Assembly: GCA_016871515.1 (NCBI GenBank)
Contig: VHDE01000034.1
Span: 1-52,651 of the forward strand
Source of the DNA: Verrucomicrobiota bacterium
GTDB lineage: Bacteria; Verrucomicrobiota; Verrucomicrobiia; Limisphaerales; SIBE01
DNA length: 52,651 nt
Reading direction: 5' to 3'
Shown piece by piece: positions 9,632 through 17,651 of this stretch. Position numbers and translations under genes: made by a program. The notes beneath the pieces were generated by a model. That model searched no databases. It saw nothing but the letters and a program-made list of their open reading frames with translations, and had not been told where the DNA came from. Each line of letters opens with the position of its first letter. The stretch's first letter is position 1.

Positions 9632-10198
9632 TCACTCCAGGCGAGGAATAGACTGAGCGCTCGCCAACACCTTCGGCAGCGTGGCGGCAAAAATTGCCGC
9701 GATTTCTGGCGCATCAGGCACGCGCGCGCTAGCGAAGGCAGACCTTAACTCAGTTTGTGAGAACGGCTCCTGACTCAGCATAAATCGAATGTCAGCGAGG
9801 TCTGCTTCGTCTCCGCGCATCATTTTGGTTAGGATCAGGTCGAGTGTGGCTGGACGGAACACCACCAGGCGCGATAATCGCAAGTCGATCAGCACGCGCT
9901 TGGTCAACCAATCCGGTGTCAAGATGATGTCCAGTTCGCGAAAGAGGTGCGTGATGTACAAGCCGTCTGGTTCCAGTTCCTCGTTGGTTTGTTGCTGAGC
10001 CTGCCAGAAATCGAGATTCTGATCTTCGGCGTTAAGCCAGGAGAGCGGCAGAATGGCATCCACATCATGAGTGGCTTCAAACGAAGCCGATTGGGACGCG
10101 AAACCCAGCGCCAACGCTGCCCGTCCGAAGATTGTCATTTGGCAAGGCGCGGTCAGATGCCGGTCGAGGGTCTGCAGGATGTGGAGAGGATTATTCAC
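9632..10198 (-). CDS. Nucleotidyltransferase-like protein (DUF6036-like)
   Basis: About 188 aa. The pattern LHILQTLDRHL, then MTIFGRAALALG, then THDVDAILPL resembles the N-terminal part of DUF6036/MNT-type nucleotidyltransferase folds, where a G.AAL strand is followed by a .D.D metal-binding pair (here DVDA). Later ELDIIL could supply a third acidic residue. I favour the GTG at 10196-10198: it overlaps the upstream stop by 8 nt and keeps the predicted first helix. The ATG at 10229-10231 is the alternative and would overlap by 41 nt. It is the last gene of a three-gene overlapping unit. Catalytic activity is not certain, because the usual GS motif is replaced by GRAA. Confidence 0.6.
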   Translation of the reverse strand: MNNPLHILQTLDRHLTAPCQMTIFGRAALALGFASQSASFEATHDVDAILPLSWLNAEDQNLDFWQAQQQTNEELEPDGLYITHLFRELDIILTPDWLTKRVLIDLRLSRLVVFRPATLDLILTKMMRGDEADLADIRFMLSQEPFSQTELRSAFASARVPDAPEIAAIFAATLPKVLASAQSIPRLE

Positions 10199-10922
10199 TG
10201 CGAGCGAGCCAATCGATGCGCGGTGGACCACCGAAGGCGGTCACACCGGTATGGCTGACCAGACGGCTCCAATGCGGTAAAGCATCGGTCCGAGGAACCG
10301 GGCGTGGCGCAAGGTGACCGCGCAGATAAGACCAAGGTTCCAAGTCAGGACCGAAACGTGCGGCCACCTCGGCGATATGAAGCATCACCGGTTCGCAACG
10401 CTCCAGCACGGCCAACCAACCCAAACGTTTCGGGCTAACACGCGGCGAACTAAGCAACTGCGCGGCGGCTCGCAGATGGTCGAGGTTATACGGATGCTGG
10501 CCTAGACAGAGTGCGACGCCAATTTCCTCATCGGTGATGGTTGGATTATCCGGTGGCAGTGTTGAATCGAATGGACGCTGGTAGTGTTTAGCACCGCGCT
10601 CAACCGCAACTTTGAGCAGCCAGTCTGGCAACCGACCACCGGCACGGCTCGCTTGCGCCAGTCGGATTGCCAAGCCTGACACTTGGGCAACATCTCCCAA
10701 CTTATCGGCAAGCGTGGGCGCAATCGAACGGCCCTTAGATTCCAAAGTGGACCGATCAAACGAGGTCCTTCGCGGTTGACGGGGCCTATTCCGGCGCAAG
10801 TGTGGCGGCAGGTTCGCTTCCGCCCAAGTGATCGTTTGCTGAATGTGAATCCAACGCTGCGCTGGGTCGGAGGCAGCGTCGCGCTTGCGCTCTTCTTCGC
10901 GCTTTAGGTGATCCCAGTTCAT
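10191..10922 (-). CDS. Uncharacterised protein between two NTase-like genes
   Basis: 243 aa with no family I recognise. The first 60 residues are highly charged (MNWDHLKREEERKRDAASDP) and could form a helix. The rest looks mainly alpha-helical, with a conserved-looking W..AVLERCEPVMLHIAEVAARFG segment near the C-terminus. No signal peptide or membrane segment. Its ATG overlaps the stop of the upstream NTase-like gene by 4 nt, and its stop lies inside the downstream gene. That tight coupling suggests the three products work together. The function is unknown. Confidence 0.65.
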   Translation of the reverse strand: MNWDHLKREEERKRDAASDPAQRWIHIQQTITWAEANLPPHLRRNRPRQPRRTSFDRSTLESKGRSIAPTLADKLGDVAQVSGLAIRLAQASRAGGRLPDWLLKVAVERGAKHYQRPFDSTLPPDNPTITDEEIGVALCLGQHPYNLDHLRAAAQLLSSPRVSPKRLGWLAVLERCEPVMLHIAEVAARFGPDLEPWSYLRGHLAPRPVPRTDALPHWSRLVSHTGVTAFGGPPRIDWLARSE

Positions 10923-11416
10923 CGCAGTTGCTCTTTCGCTTTCGCGATCGCCGCGCGCAAGACTTCCATGCGTGTCTGTTTTTGTTCCGCTGCTGGCAAG
11001 GCTTCCTGACAGGTGAGCATATCTTCGTCGGACAGCCCGGTGAATTTGACTCCTGTTCCCGTCGAACTAGTCAAACCGCGCTTTTGGCATTCAAAGTAAC
11101 GGCCTTCCAGCCCTCGCACATCGCGGAACACATCGAGCGCTCCGTGTTTTGTGGTCAGACAAAAGAGGCCTTGGCTTTGCAGCCAATGCCAGTCATCGGG
11201 AACAGGCCGCCATTCTGCTTCCGTCCGTCCCCATTCCGCGCCAAGCTTTCGGAGAGCGCGATTGAGCCGCTCAAGATTAGCTGCCTCATCGCGCACCCAA
11301 ACATCCACATCGAAGGTCAATTCGGGCAGATGTCGCAAAAGGAAATTCATCCCGCCGATTAGCAAGTAATCGACCTGTTCGTTATTCAGTGCTGAAAGGA
11401 TTTCATCGACGTTCAT
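10919..11416 (-). CDS. Nucleotidyltransferase-like protein (MNT/DUF6036 type)
   Basis: 165 aa. The N-terminus has the expected order: EILSALNNEQVDYLLIGG, MNFLLRH, then TFDVDVWVRD with the paired acidic residues, and a helix NLERLNRALRKLG. LDVFRDVRGLEG further on fits the third acidic strand of these folds. Many such proteins belong to toxin-antitoxin or abortive systems, or are uncharacterised AbiEii/DUF6036-type genes. It is the promoter-proximal gene of the triplet. The spacer upstream carries a hairpin repeat and then the divergent DUF1549 gene. Confidence 0.7.
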   Translation of the reverse strand: MNVDEILSALNNEQVDYLLIGGMNFLLRHLPELTFDVDVWVRDEAANLERLNRALRKLGAEWGRTEAEWRPVPDDWHWLQSQGLFCLTTKHGALDVFRDVRGLEGRYFECQKRGLTSSTGTGVKFTGLSDEDMLTCQEALPAAEQKQTRMEVLRAAIAKAKEQLR

Positions 11417-11456
11417 GAAAGCAGATCGATTTCATGCAACACGCATGATGCTGGTG

Positions 11457-11532
11457 AAGGTGGGGCGGCGCGTCCCGCCTGTCCGAGGCGCACCGCAACG
11501 TTTGGACAGGTGGGACGCGCTGTCCTACCACC
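11457..11532. repeat. GGACAGG-type inverted repeat
   Basis: The left arm GGCGCGTCCCGCCTGTCC and right arm GGACAGGTGGGACGCGC, closing with GTCCTACCAC, are near complements around a short centre with CAACGTTTG. The same arm pair, with slightly different bases, occurs at 14408-14479 and 45431-45504, and half copies occur near 15979, 27861 and 52215. Confidence 0.8.
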
Positions 11533-11662
11533 AGATGCATGGCCAGTGTTTACTCGATCCTCCCGTCAGTCACAAGAGTTCCGAGAGACTTCAGATTGAA
11601 ACTCGTGATCCAAGTCTCTTTTTTGACTTGTCACAACCACAGCGCTTACCGAAAGGTATTGC

Positions 11663-14365
11663 GTGAATTCCGTGCGCCGAACATTTGGCCTAGGCCAATC
11701 GCTCGCCGTTTTCCTGTCGCTCGCCCCAGGCTGGCTAGCTTCAGCCGAACCGAATCTCACGTTCGAAAAACATATCCGCCCGATTTTGAAGGCGAATTGC
11801 TTGGATTGTCATGGCGAAGGCGAGAAACCCAAGGGCGGCTTGGACCTGCGGCTCCGGCGTTTGATAGTGCAAGGCGGTGAATCAGGTCCAGCCATCAAAC
11901 CTGGCGCCCCGGCGGACAGTTTGCTGTTAGAAAAAATTCGCTCCGGTGAAATGCCGAAGAGAGAAAAGAAGCTTTCTGCATCCGAAATCACACTGATCGA
12001 GTCTTGGATTCGCAGCGGAGCTCCGACCGCGCGCGAAGAACCGAAGGAATTGGCCGATGCAGTGCCTGGCATTACCGCCGAAGAACGAGCCTTCTGGTCC
12101 TTTCAACCGATCCGCAAACCAGCTGTCCCGAAGTCACGCAGCCACGATCGCATTCGAACATCAATCGACGCGTTCCTCTCAGCGGCGCTCGAGAACAAAG
12201 AGCTTTCGTTTTCACCAGACGCCGGCAAAGTCACCCTGCTTCGCCGCGCCCACTACGATCTAATCGGTCTCCCACCGCAACCGGAAGAAGCCGCCCGTTT
12301 TCTCGCGGATCCTTCACCAAACGCTTACGAGCGTCTCATCGACGATCTCCTGGCGTCACCCCATTACGGCGAACGCTGGGGCCGTCATTGGCTCGACGTC
12401 GCCGGTTACGCGGATTCGGATGGTTACACCGACGACGACACGGTCCGCGATTACGCGTATAAGTATCGCGACTACGTCATTCGATCGTTCAATTCCGACA
12501 AGCCATTCGACCAATTCATTCGCGAACAACTGGCGGGCGACGAAATGATTGGTTGGCCGCGGAAGGAACTCACGCCAGAGGATCAGGAGAAATTGATTGC
12601 AACCGGCTTTCTCCGCATGGGCGCCGACGGCACAGCGGCAGGCGGCATCGACCGTGATTTGGCCCGGAATCAGGTGATTGCCGAAACGATCAAGATTGTC
12701 TCGTCTTCGCTGATGGGGCTTTCAGTGGGGTGCGCGCAATGTCACGACCATCGCTACGATCCCATTCCGCAAACTGATTACTACCGGCTCCGCGCCATTA
12801 TCGAACCGGCCTATGATTGGAAGAACTGGCGAACGCCAGCGCAACGATTGATTTCTCTGTACACGGACGCCGACCGGGCGAAGGCTGCGGAGGTTGAAGC
12901 AGAAGCCGGGAAGGCAACTGCCGAGAAAGAAGAGAAACAGAAGAATTACCTTGCCGCCGCGCTCGAAAAGGAGTTGGAGAAACATCCGGAAACGCTGCGC
13001 GATCTGCTGCGCAGCGCTTACCAAACCCCGAGCGACAAACGCACCGCCGAACAAAAGAAACTGCTCGACGAACGTCCCAGCGTGAACATCACCCCGGGCG
13101 TGCTTTACCAGTATAACCCGAAGGCGGCCGACGACTTGAAAGCTATGGATGCGAAGATTGCCCAAATTCGCACGCGCAAACCGCCTGAAGATTTCATCCA
13201 GCCGCTCACCGAGGTTCCGGGTTCGAGTCCGGTGACCTACCTCTTTCATCGCGGCGACCATCAGCAGCCAAAGGCCGCCGTTGGCCCAGGCGCCTTGACG
13301 GTTTTGGCAGCGCCGGGAAAGCCGGTCGAATTTGCGGACAAGGATTGGAAGCTCGCCACGAGCGGCCGCCGGCTCGCTTTCGCGCGATGGCTGACGAGCG
13401 CCGGGCATCCGCTGGTTTCGCGCGTGATCGTCAATCGCGTTTGGATGCATCATTTCGGCCGCGGTCTGGTGGGCACGCCTTCGGACTTTGGCGTCATGGG
13501 CGAGCAACCGACGCATCCCGAGTTGCTCGATTGGCTCGCGACCGAATTCATGGCCGATGGTTGGAGCCTCAAGCGACTGCACAAGCTGATCATGCTTTCA
13601 ACCGCGTATCGGCAGTCATCCTCGATCGATCTTAAGAAGAACGAGATCGATCCGGACAACCGGCTCTATTGGCGCAAGCCAGCGCAGCGCTTGGATGCCG
13701 AAGTCATTCGAGATTCCGTTTTGGCGGCGAGCGGCGCCTTGAACAAGAAAATGTTCGGTCCGCCTGTGCCGGTGCGCGAAGATATCGTCGGACAAATTGT
13801 GGTGGGCATCGACAAAAAGGAAGGCGACAACAAAATGCCCGTCGATGTGCCGATGGATGGCGAAGAATTTCGACGCAGCGTTTATGTCCAAGTCCGGCGC
13901 AGCAAGCCGCTCGCTATCCTGAACGCCTTCGATGCTCCCATCATGGAAACCAATTGTGACCGCCGGCGGGGCTCCACGGTGGCCACGCAAGCGCTCATGC
14001 TGATGAACAGCGATTTCATTCTCAAGGAAGCGGAACGATTTGCCGAACGCCTGCGCAAGGAATGTGGCAAGGATGCGCGCCGCCAAATTACCCGCGCATG
14101 GGAACTCGCTTTTGCGCGAACCGCGACGGAACACGAAACAGAACGCTCGGTTGAATTCCTCACTTCGCAGGTCAAACACCTCACACAAAAGGAAGCGAGC
14201 GAAACTCAAGCCAGCGACGGAAATAATACCAAAGCTCAACCTGCTGCGTCCGATAACAAAAAAGCTGGCAAGGCGCCGACGCGAAAACTCGATCCCGAAA
14301 CCCAAGCACTGGCCAATCTCTGCCAAGCATTGCTCGGCGCAAGCGAGTTTTTATACGTGGACTGA
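11663..14365 (+). CDS. Cytochrome c with DUF1549 and DUF1553 (PSD1/PSCyt1 type)
   Basis: 900 aa. The GTG at 11663 follows GAAAGG at about 6 nt and gives a signal peptide (FGLGQSLAVFLSLAPGWLAS), so it is preferred over the next GTG 9 nt on. Domains: an N-terminal cytochrome (CLDCH, residues 46-50, then GGLDLR and GGESGPAIKPG); DUF1549 at about 185-390 with YGERWGRHWLDVAGYAD and a second heme-like site CAQCHDHRYDPI; a coiled, K/E-rich stretch near 410-470; and DUF1553 at about 550-870 (FARWLTSAGHPLVSRVIVNR, NRVWMHHFGRGLVGTPSDFG). These proteins usually pair with DUF1501 proteins; the nearest is at 17652, three genes away. Its substrate is unknown. Confidence 0.92.
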   Translation: MNSVRRTFGLGQSLAVFLSLAPGWLASAEPNLTFEKHIRPILKANCLDCHGEGEKPKGGLDLRLRRLIVQGGESGPAIKPGAPADSLLLEKIRSGEMPKREKKLSASEITLIESWIRSGAPTAREEPKELADAVPGITAEERAFWSFQPIRKPAVPKSRSHDRIRTSIDAFLSAALENKELSFSPDAGKVTLLRRAHYDLIGLPPQPEEAARFLADPSPNAYERLIDDLLASPHYGERWGRHWLDVAGYADSDGYTDDDTVRDYAYKYRDYVIRSFNSDKPFDQFIREQLAGDEMIGWPRKELTPEDQEKLIATGFLRMGADGTAAGGIDRDLARNQVIAETIKIVSSSLMGLSVGCAQCHDHRYDPIPQTDYYRLRAIIEPAYDWKNWRTPAQRLISLYTDADRAKAAEVEAEAGKATAEKEEKQKNYLAAALEKELEKHPETLRDLLRSAYQTPSDKRTAEQKKLLDERPSVNITPGVLYQYNPKAADDLKAMDAKIAQIRTRKPPEDFIQPLTEVPGSSPVTYLFHRGDHQQPKAAVGPGALTVLAAPGKPVEFADKDWKLATSGRRLAFARWLTSAGHPLVSRVIVNRVWMHHFGRGLVGTPSDFGVMGEQPTHPELLDWLATEFMADGWSLKRLHKLIMLSTAYRQSSSIDLKKNEIDPDNRLYWRKPAQRLDAEVIRDSVLAASGALNKKMFGPPVPVREDIVGQIVVGIDKKEGDNKMPVDVPMDGEEFRRSVYVQVRRSKPLAILNAFDAPIMETNCDRRRGSTVATQALMLMNSDFILKEAERFAERLRKECGKDARRQITRAWELAFARTATEHETERSVEFLTSQVKHLTQKEASETQASDGNNTKAQPAASDNKKAGKAPTRKLDPETQALANLCQALLGASEFLYVD

Positions 14366-14407
14366 GCATGCTGTTCATGGGCAGCCTCCACGCAAATGTT
14401 GCGAGCG

Positions 14408-14479
14408 GTAGGACAGCGCGTCTCGCCTCTCCTGCTTTTGGTGTACGCAGATGCTGGACAGGCGGGACGCCTCTCCTAC
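14408..14479. repeat. GGACAGG-type inverted repeat
   Basis: It opens with GTAGGACAGCGCGTCTCGCC and closes with GGCGGGACGCCTCTCCTAC. The centre CTTTTGGTGTACGCAGAT is nearly the same as in the copy at 45431-45504, so these two are recent relatives. It lies between the DUF1553 stop and the small gene at 14531. Confidence 0.8.
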
Positions 14480-14530
14480 GACCAGGCAATCTTCCTTGAA
14501 AGTGACTCAGCGGTGTGGCAAAGACGAAGC

Positions 14531-14761
14531 ATGAAATCGGACGACCTTCGGGAACTCTTACGAGCAACGCCCTTCCAGCCGTTCACAATCCGGATGGGAA
14601 GCAATAAGAGTTATCGGATTCCGCACTCAGAGTTTGCCGCTCTCTCGCCTGACGGTGAAATGCTGGTTGTGTTCTTACCCAAGGGCGGCGGATTCAACGC
14701 AGTCGATGTGCGTTTGATCGAAACTTTAGAAGTTCGAAAACAGCCGATGAAGCGATCCTAG
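14531..14761 (+). CDS. Small conserved-type protein, 76 aa
   Basis: The ATG at 14531 starts a 76-residue protein: DDLRELLRATPFQPFTIRM, then a beta-rich part with YRIPHSEFAALSPDGEMLVV and VDVRLIETLEV. I know the pattern LR..PF.PF.I...G..Y.I.HPE..A from unnamed small PVC proteins, but no function is established. No signal peptide. The frame continues upstream into the repeat at 14408 (start at 14396), but that part is repeat sequence. The glycosyltransferase follows after 38 nt, so co-transcription is possible. Confidence 0.6.
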   Translation: MKSDDLRELLRATPFQPFTIRMGSNKSYRIPHSEFAALSPDGEMLVVFLPKGGGFNAVDVRLIETLEVRKQPMKRS

Positions 14762-14799
14762 ATAAATCGCTTCAAAAGCAGAAACATTCTTCCAAGAGC

Positions 14800-15951
14800 A
14801 TGAGGACCACGGCAACCATGCTTTGGTGGAGCGTAGCCGGCTTAGCAATAGCCAAGACCATTCGCCTCCTGTTTGACCTTCGTTTCGCGCAACGCCTGCC
14901 GCGTCTTGAGAATTCGACGCCCAACCCAGCGCACCCCAAAGTCTCGGTCGGGCTGCCAGCTCGCAATGAGGAAGCGTGCATCGAAACAAGCGTGCGCAAG
15001 CTGCTTGCGCAGGAGAATGTCGATCTCGAAATCATCGCCGTGAACGATCGTTCAAGCGATCAGACGGCGGAGATACTCAACCGCTTAGCGCAAGAAGATG
15101 CGCGCCTCGTGGTCATTCACGTCGAGGAATTGCCTTTAGGCTGGCTAGGCAAATGGCACGCCTGCGATGCCGGCGCCGCCTTGGTCACCGGCGACTGGAT
15201 CCTGTTCACGGATGCCGACGTTTGGCTCAAGCCGGATGTGATCGCGCGCGCGATCCTCGTGGCAGATCGCGATAATGCCGACCATATCTGCCTCACGCCG
15301 GGTGTTGCGCCCGGAACCGCATCGGGACAAGCTTGGCACCCCGCCTTTCTTTTGGGCCTGGTCGATTGGTTCAAGCGCGTCAATCAGGACAAGCCCAAAG
15401 GCTATCTCGGCATGGGAGCGCTCAATCTCGTTCGCACCGCGGCGTATCGCGCCTCCGGAGGTTACAAGAAACTTCGACTGACCGTCGTGGATGACGTTAA
15501 ACTCGGACTTCTCTTGCGTCGCGCTGGCAAACGCACGCGTGGGTTCATTGGCGGTGACGACGCCGAATGCCACTGGCCCGCACATGCTTTCGGCATGATC
15601 AAGATCATGGAGAAGAACTATTTCGCGATTCTGGATTATCGCGTGTCGGTGGCCGTCGGCCTGGCAATTGCGCTCTGCTTGTTTTGGCTCGCTGGCCTGT
15701 TTGGTCCATTTACTGGTTCGCTCGATGGGACGGCGGCAGGTGTAGGTCTTGTCTCATTTGCCATTCCATCCGCGCTGATCGCTCGGAAAATTCGCTGGTC
15801 CGTCGGTTCAGCGCTGCTCGTGCCGCTGATTATTCCGCTGGGCGCCGTGGCTGTGCTCAATTCGGCAATCGTAACTCTGCGGCAGGGCGGGGTCATTTGG
15901 CGGGAAAGCTTTTATCCGCTGGACCTTTTGCGCAGATGGAATGTGCGGTAA
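14800..15951 (+). CDS. Membrane-bound family 2 glycosyltransferase
   Basis: 383 aa. An N-terminal hydrophobic anchor (MLWWSVAGLAIAKTI) is followed by a GT-A domain: VSVGLPARNEE, IIAVNDRSSDQT, FTDADV (the metal-binding DxD), and the acceptor-region VVDDVKLGLLLRRAG. GWLGKWHAC is typical of the HpnB/CrtQ-like subgroup, which modifies hopanoids or carotenoids in some bacteria. The C-terminus has about three membrane helices. No hopanoid or carotenoid genes are nearby, so the acceptor cannot be named. The next ATG at 14818 is a possible alternative start. Confidence 0.85.
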   Translation: MRTTATMLWWSVAGLAIAKTIRLLFDLRFAQRLPRLENSTPNPAHPKVSVGLPARNEEACIETSVRKLLAQENVDLEIIAVNDRSSDQTAEILNRLAQEDARLVVIHVEELPLGWLGKWHACDAGAALVTGDWILFTDADVWLKPDVIARAILVADRDNADHICLTPGVAPGTASGQAWHPAFLLGLVDWFKRVNQDKPKGYLGMGALNLVRTAAYRASGGYKKLRLTVVDDVKLGLLLRRAGKRTRGFIGGDDAECHWPAHAFGMIKIMEKNYFAILDYRVSVAVGLAIALCLFWLAGLFGPFTGSLDGTAAGVGLVSFAIPSALIARKIRWSVGSALLVPLIIPLGAVAVLNSAIVTLRQGGVIWRESFYPLDLLRRWNVR

Positions 15952-15978
15952 CGAAGGTGCAAGCACCAAGCATCTGTC

Positions 15979-16089
15979 GTAGGACAGGCGTCTCGCCTGT
16001 TCAGCCTCCCCATGAACCGTTGGTATTCGTCCTCGTCCTCATCCTTCATCCGCGAAACTGCAGCGAGGACGACGACGAGCGGTTCATGG
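15979..16089. repeat. Half GGACAGG hairpin plus CCATGAACCG inverted repeat
   Basis: First comes a hairpin AGGACAGGCG-TCT-CGCCTGTT. Next, CCATGAACCG (16010-16019) and CGGTTCATGG (16080-16089) are perfect 10-bp arms around a centre with CGTCCTCGTCCTC and GAGGACGACGACG, which also pair imperfectly. A similar CATGAACC/GGTTCATG frame surrounds the element at 45421-45517. Confidence 0.75.
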
Positions 16090-16130
16090 TCTATGATTGC
16101 AGTGCGACCCGCCCCGGCTAAAGTCTCACC

Positions 16131-16841
16131 ATGAGCATCACGGCTGAACATGGAAATGTCATTATGGCGAAAGCGGCGCCGAGTCCGAAATACCTTCCGT
16201 TGAATGACCGGCTCTACAGTTATCTTTGCGCGCAACGTTCGCATGCATCCGATCCAGTTCTCGACGCTCTGCGAAAGGAGACCGAAGCCCTGGGCGATCC
16301 GGCTCGCATGCAGATCAGCCGCGAGCAAGGGACCCTCATGACATTGCTTGTGGCAGCTATCGGCGCGAAAACGGCAATCGAGGTTGGGACGTTTACGGGT
16401 TATAGCTCAGTCTGCATTGCGCGAGGCTTGCCGGAGGGCGGACGCCTGATTTGCATCGATGAGAGCGTGGAATGGACTTCGATTGCTCGAAAACATTGGG
16501 CGCAGGCCGGTGTGCAAAACAAGATCGATCTGCGCCTCGGCTCGGCTGTCCCGCTATTGCAAACCTTGGAATCGAACCTGGTCTTTGACTTTGCCTTCAT
16601 TGACGCGGACAAAACGGAATACGACGCTTATTACGAATCGATTTTGCCGCGCCTGAAACCGAATGGATTGATGCTATTCGATAACATGCTCTGGGGAGGC
16701 GGACTCGGTGCAGCCGCGATCGATCATCCGTCCGGACGCGCGATTGACGCGTTAAATCGGAAACTGGCGCAAGACACGCGCGTCGAGACAGTGCTGCTGC
16801 CCATCGCCGACGGCATTCAGCTTTGCCGGAAACGGGGGTAG
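16131..16841 (+). CDS. Class I SAM-dependent O-methyltransferase
   Basis: 236 aa, matching the cation-dependent O-methyltransferase (caffeoyl-CoA/catechol-type) family. It has the N-terminal helix LNDRLYSYL, the SAM motif AIEVGTFTGYSS, the acidic ICIDES at the end of the second strand, and metal ligands in FIDADK and FDNMLWGG. The substrate is probably a catechol-like compound, but the sequence does not show which. The ATG at 16131 is used; a second at 16164 is also possible and starts nearer the usual family N-terminus. No signal peptide, so cytoplasmic. Confidence 0.88.
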   Translation: MSITAEHGNVIMAKAAPSPKYLPLNDRLYSYLCAQRSHASDPVLDALRKETEALGDPARMQISREQGTLMTLLVAAIGAKTAIEVGTFTGYSSVCIARGLPEGGRLICIDESVEWTSIARKHWAQAGVQNKIDLRLGSAVPLLQTLESNLVFDFAFIDADKTEYDAYYESILPRLKPNGLMLFDNMLWGGGLGAAAIDHPSGRAIDALNRKLAQDTRVETVLLPIADGIQLCRKRG

Positions 16842-16954
16842 CACTGGGTGTTTTTTCCGGCGGAAGGATCTCAACGTTGCGTCCTTGAAGCACTGGCTCG
16901 GTAGCCCGCGTATTTCACAAGCTCCGCAACGTCTTGCTCCAAGCCTCTCATTAA

Positions 16955-16974
16955 TACCCTGCTTTAGCTGGGTA
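16955..16974. terminator. Hairpin downstream of the O-methyltransferase
   Basis: TACCC and GGGTA arms with an inner GC/GC pair and a TTTA loop. No U-run follows on either strand, so a role as a Rho-independent terminator is only tentative. Confidence 0.25.
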
Positions 16975-17092
16975 TGTGCGCAAGTTGCTGCACTGTGCAA
17001 CCGATCGAGCATCATCTGCTTGTTTGGCTCAAGTTCGCACGGAATGTGCCGATATTGATCGTCAGCAGGCGACAGGCTGCTGTCGGACAGGC

Positions 17093-17347
17093 TCTAAGGA
17101 GGCGATTGAAGCGTTGGCGAAATTACGCGCTCAGGTTGGAGCCAACATTGCCCGGCTCAACATGACCAATGAAACGCTCGCTGTCCTCAACGAAAACCTC
17201 GGCGCAGCGAACAGCCGGTTTGTCGACGCCGATGTGGCCGAAGAATCCACAACAGTGGCCCGATCCAATATTCTGACTCAGTCCGGCACCGCGATGCTCG
17301 CCCAAGCGAACTTGCTACCTCAATCCGTATTAAAGCTTCTCGGCTAG
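17093..17347 (+). pseudogene. Flagellin C-terminal fragment
   Basis: About 84 codons closely match the C-terminal D0/D1 helix of flagellins: ALAKLRAQVGANIARLNMTN, ENLGAANSRFVDADVAEEST, and the end LLPQSVLKLLG. In intact flagellins this is the last third of the protein and pairs with an N-terminal helix that is absent here. The frame stays open upstream to 16976, but that part has no flagellin similarity. No flagellar genes were found elsewhere in the window. I read it as a remnant of a lost flagellin gene. AAGGAGG at 17096-17102 resembles a ribosome binding site but belongs to the coding sequence (KEA). Confidence 0.8.
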
Positions 17348-17395
17348 GCGTTGCCGGAGCCATGAGCATATTGATTCATCGCGAACAGCGCCGGC

Positions 17396-17532
17396 CGTAA
17401 CGCGGAGTTTCACTTTGCCGTACCGCTGACTTTTCGGTCGGCAGCGCCTTGGCCTTGTCCAGCGCGTTCGATTGGCCGGAAACGCCGCGGATTGAAAAGC
17501 CGCGATACAGCAGAGTGAAACTCTGCGTTACG
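17396..17532. repeat. Composite inverted repeat, CAGAGT type
   Basis: The outer arms CGTAACGCGGAGTTTCACTT and its partner ending GAAACTCTGCGTTACG are near complements about 30 nt long, each foldable into its own hairpin. Inside are two further hairpins: a GCTGAC/GTCGGC stem around a T-rich loop, and CGGATTGAAAAGCCGCG. It fills most of the spacer between the flagellin remnant and the DUF1501 gene; nothing else is seen in that spacer. Confidence 0.8.
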
Positions 17533-17651
17533 GCTAAGGCCGATTCGGCGCAAAATGATGGTCGGCTGACGGCGGATGCTTCTGTTCCCAAGCGCGCTCA
17601 TTTCCGTATTCCCATGTCGATTCGTTTAGTGCATTCTGCCGGCTAACTGAC

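Noticed and set aside
12722..13582. 286-aa frame on the minus strand inside the DUF1549/DUF1553 gene
   Set aside because: Lies opposite a clear coding frame with conserved domains; no motif of its own.
13616..14326. 236-aa minus-strand frame
   Set aside because: Antisense to DUF1553; composition follows the coding strand and no domain is recognisable.
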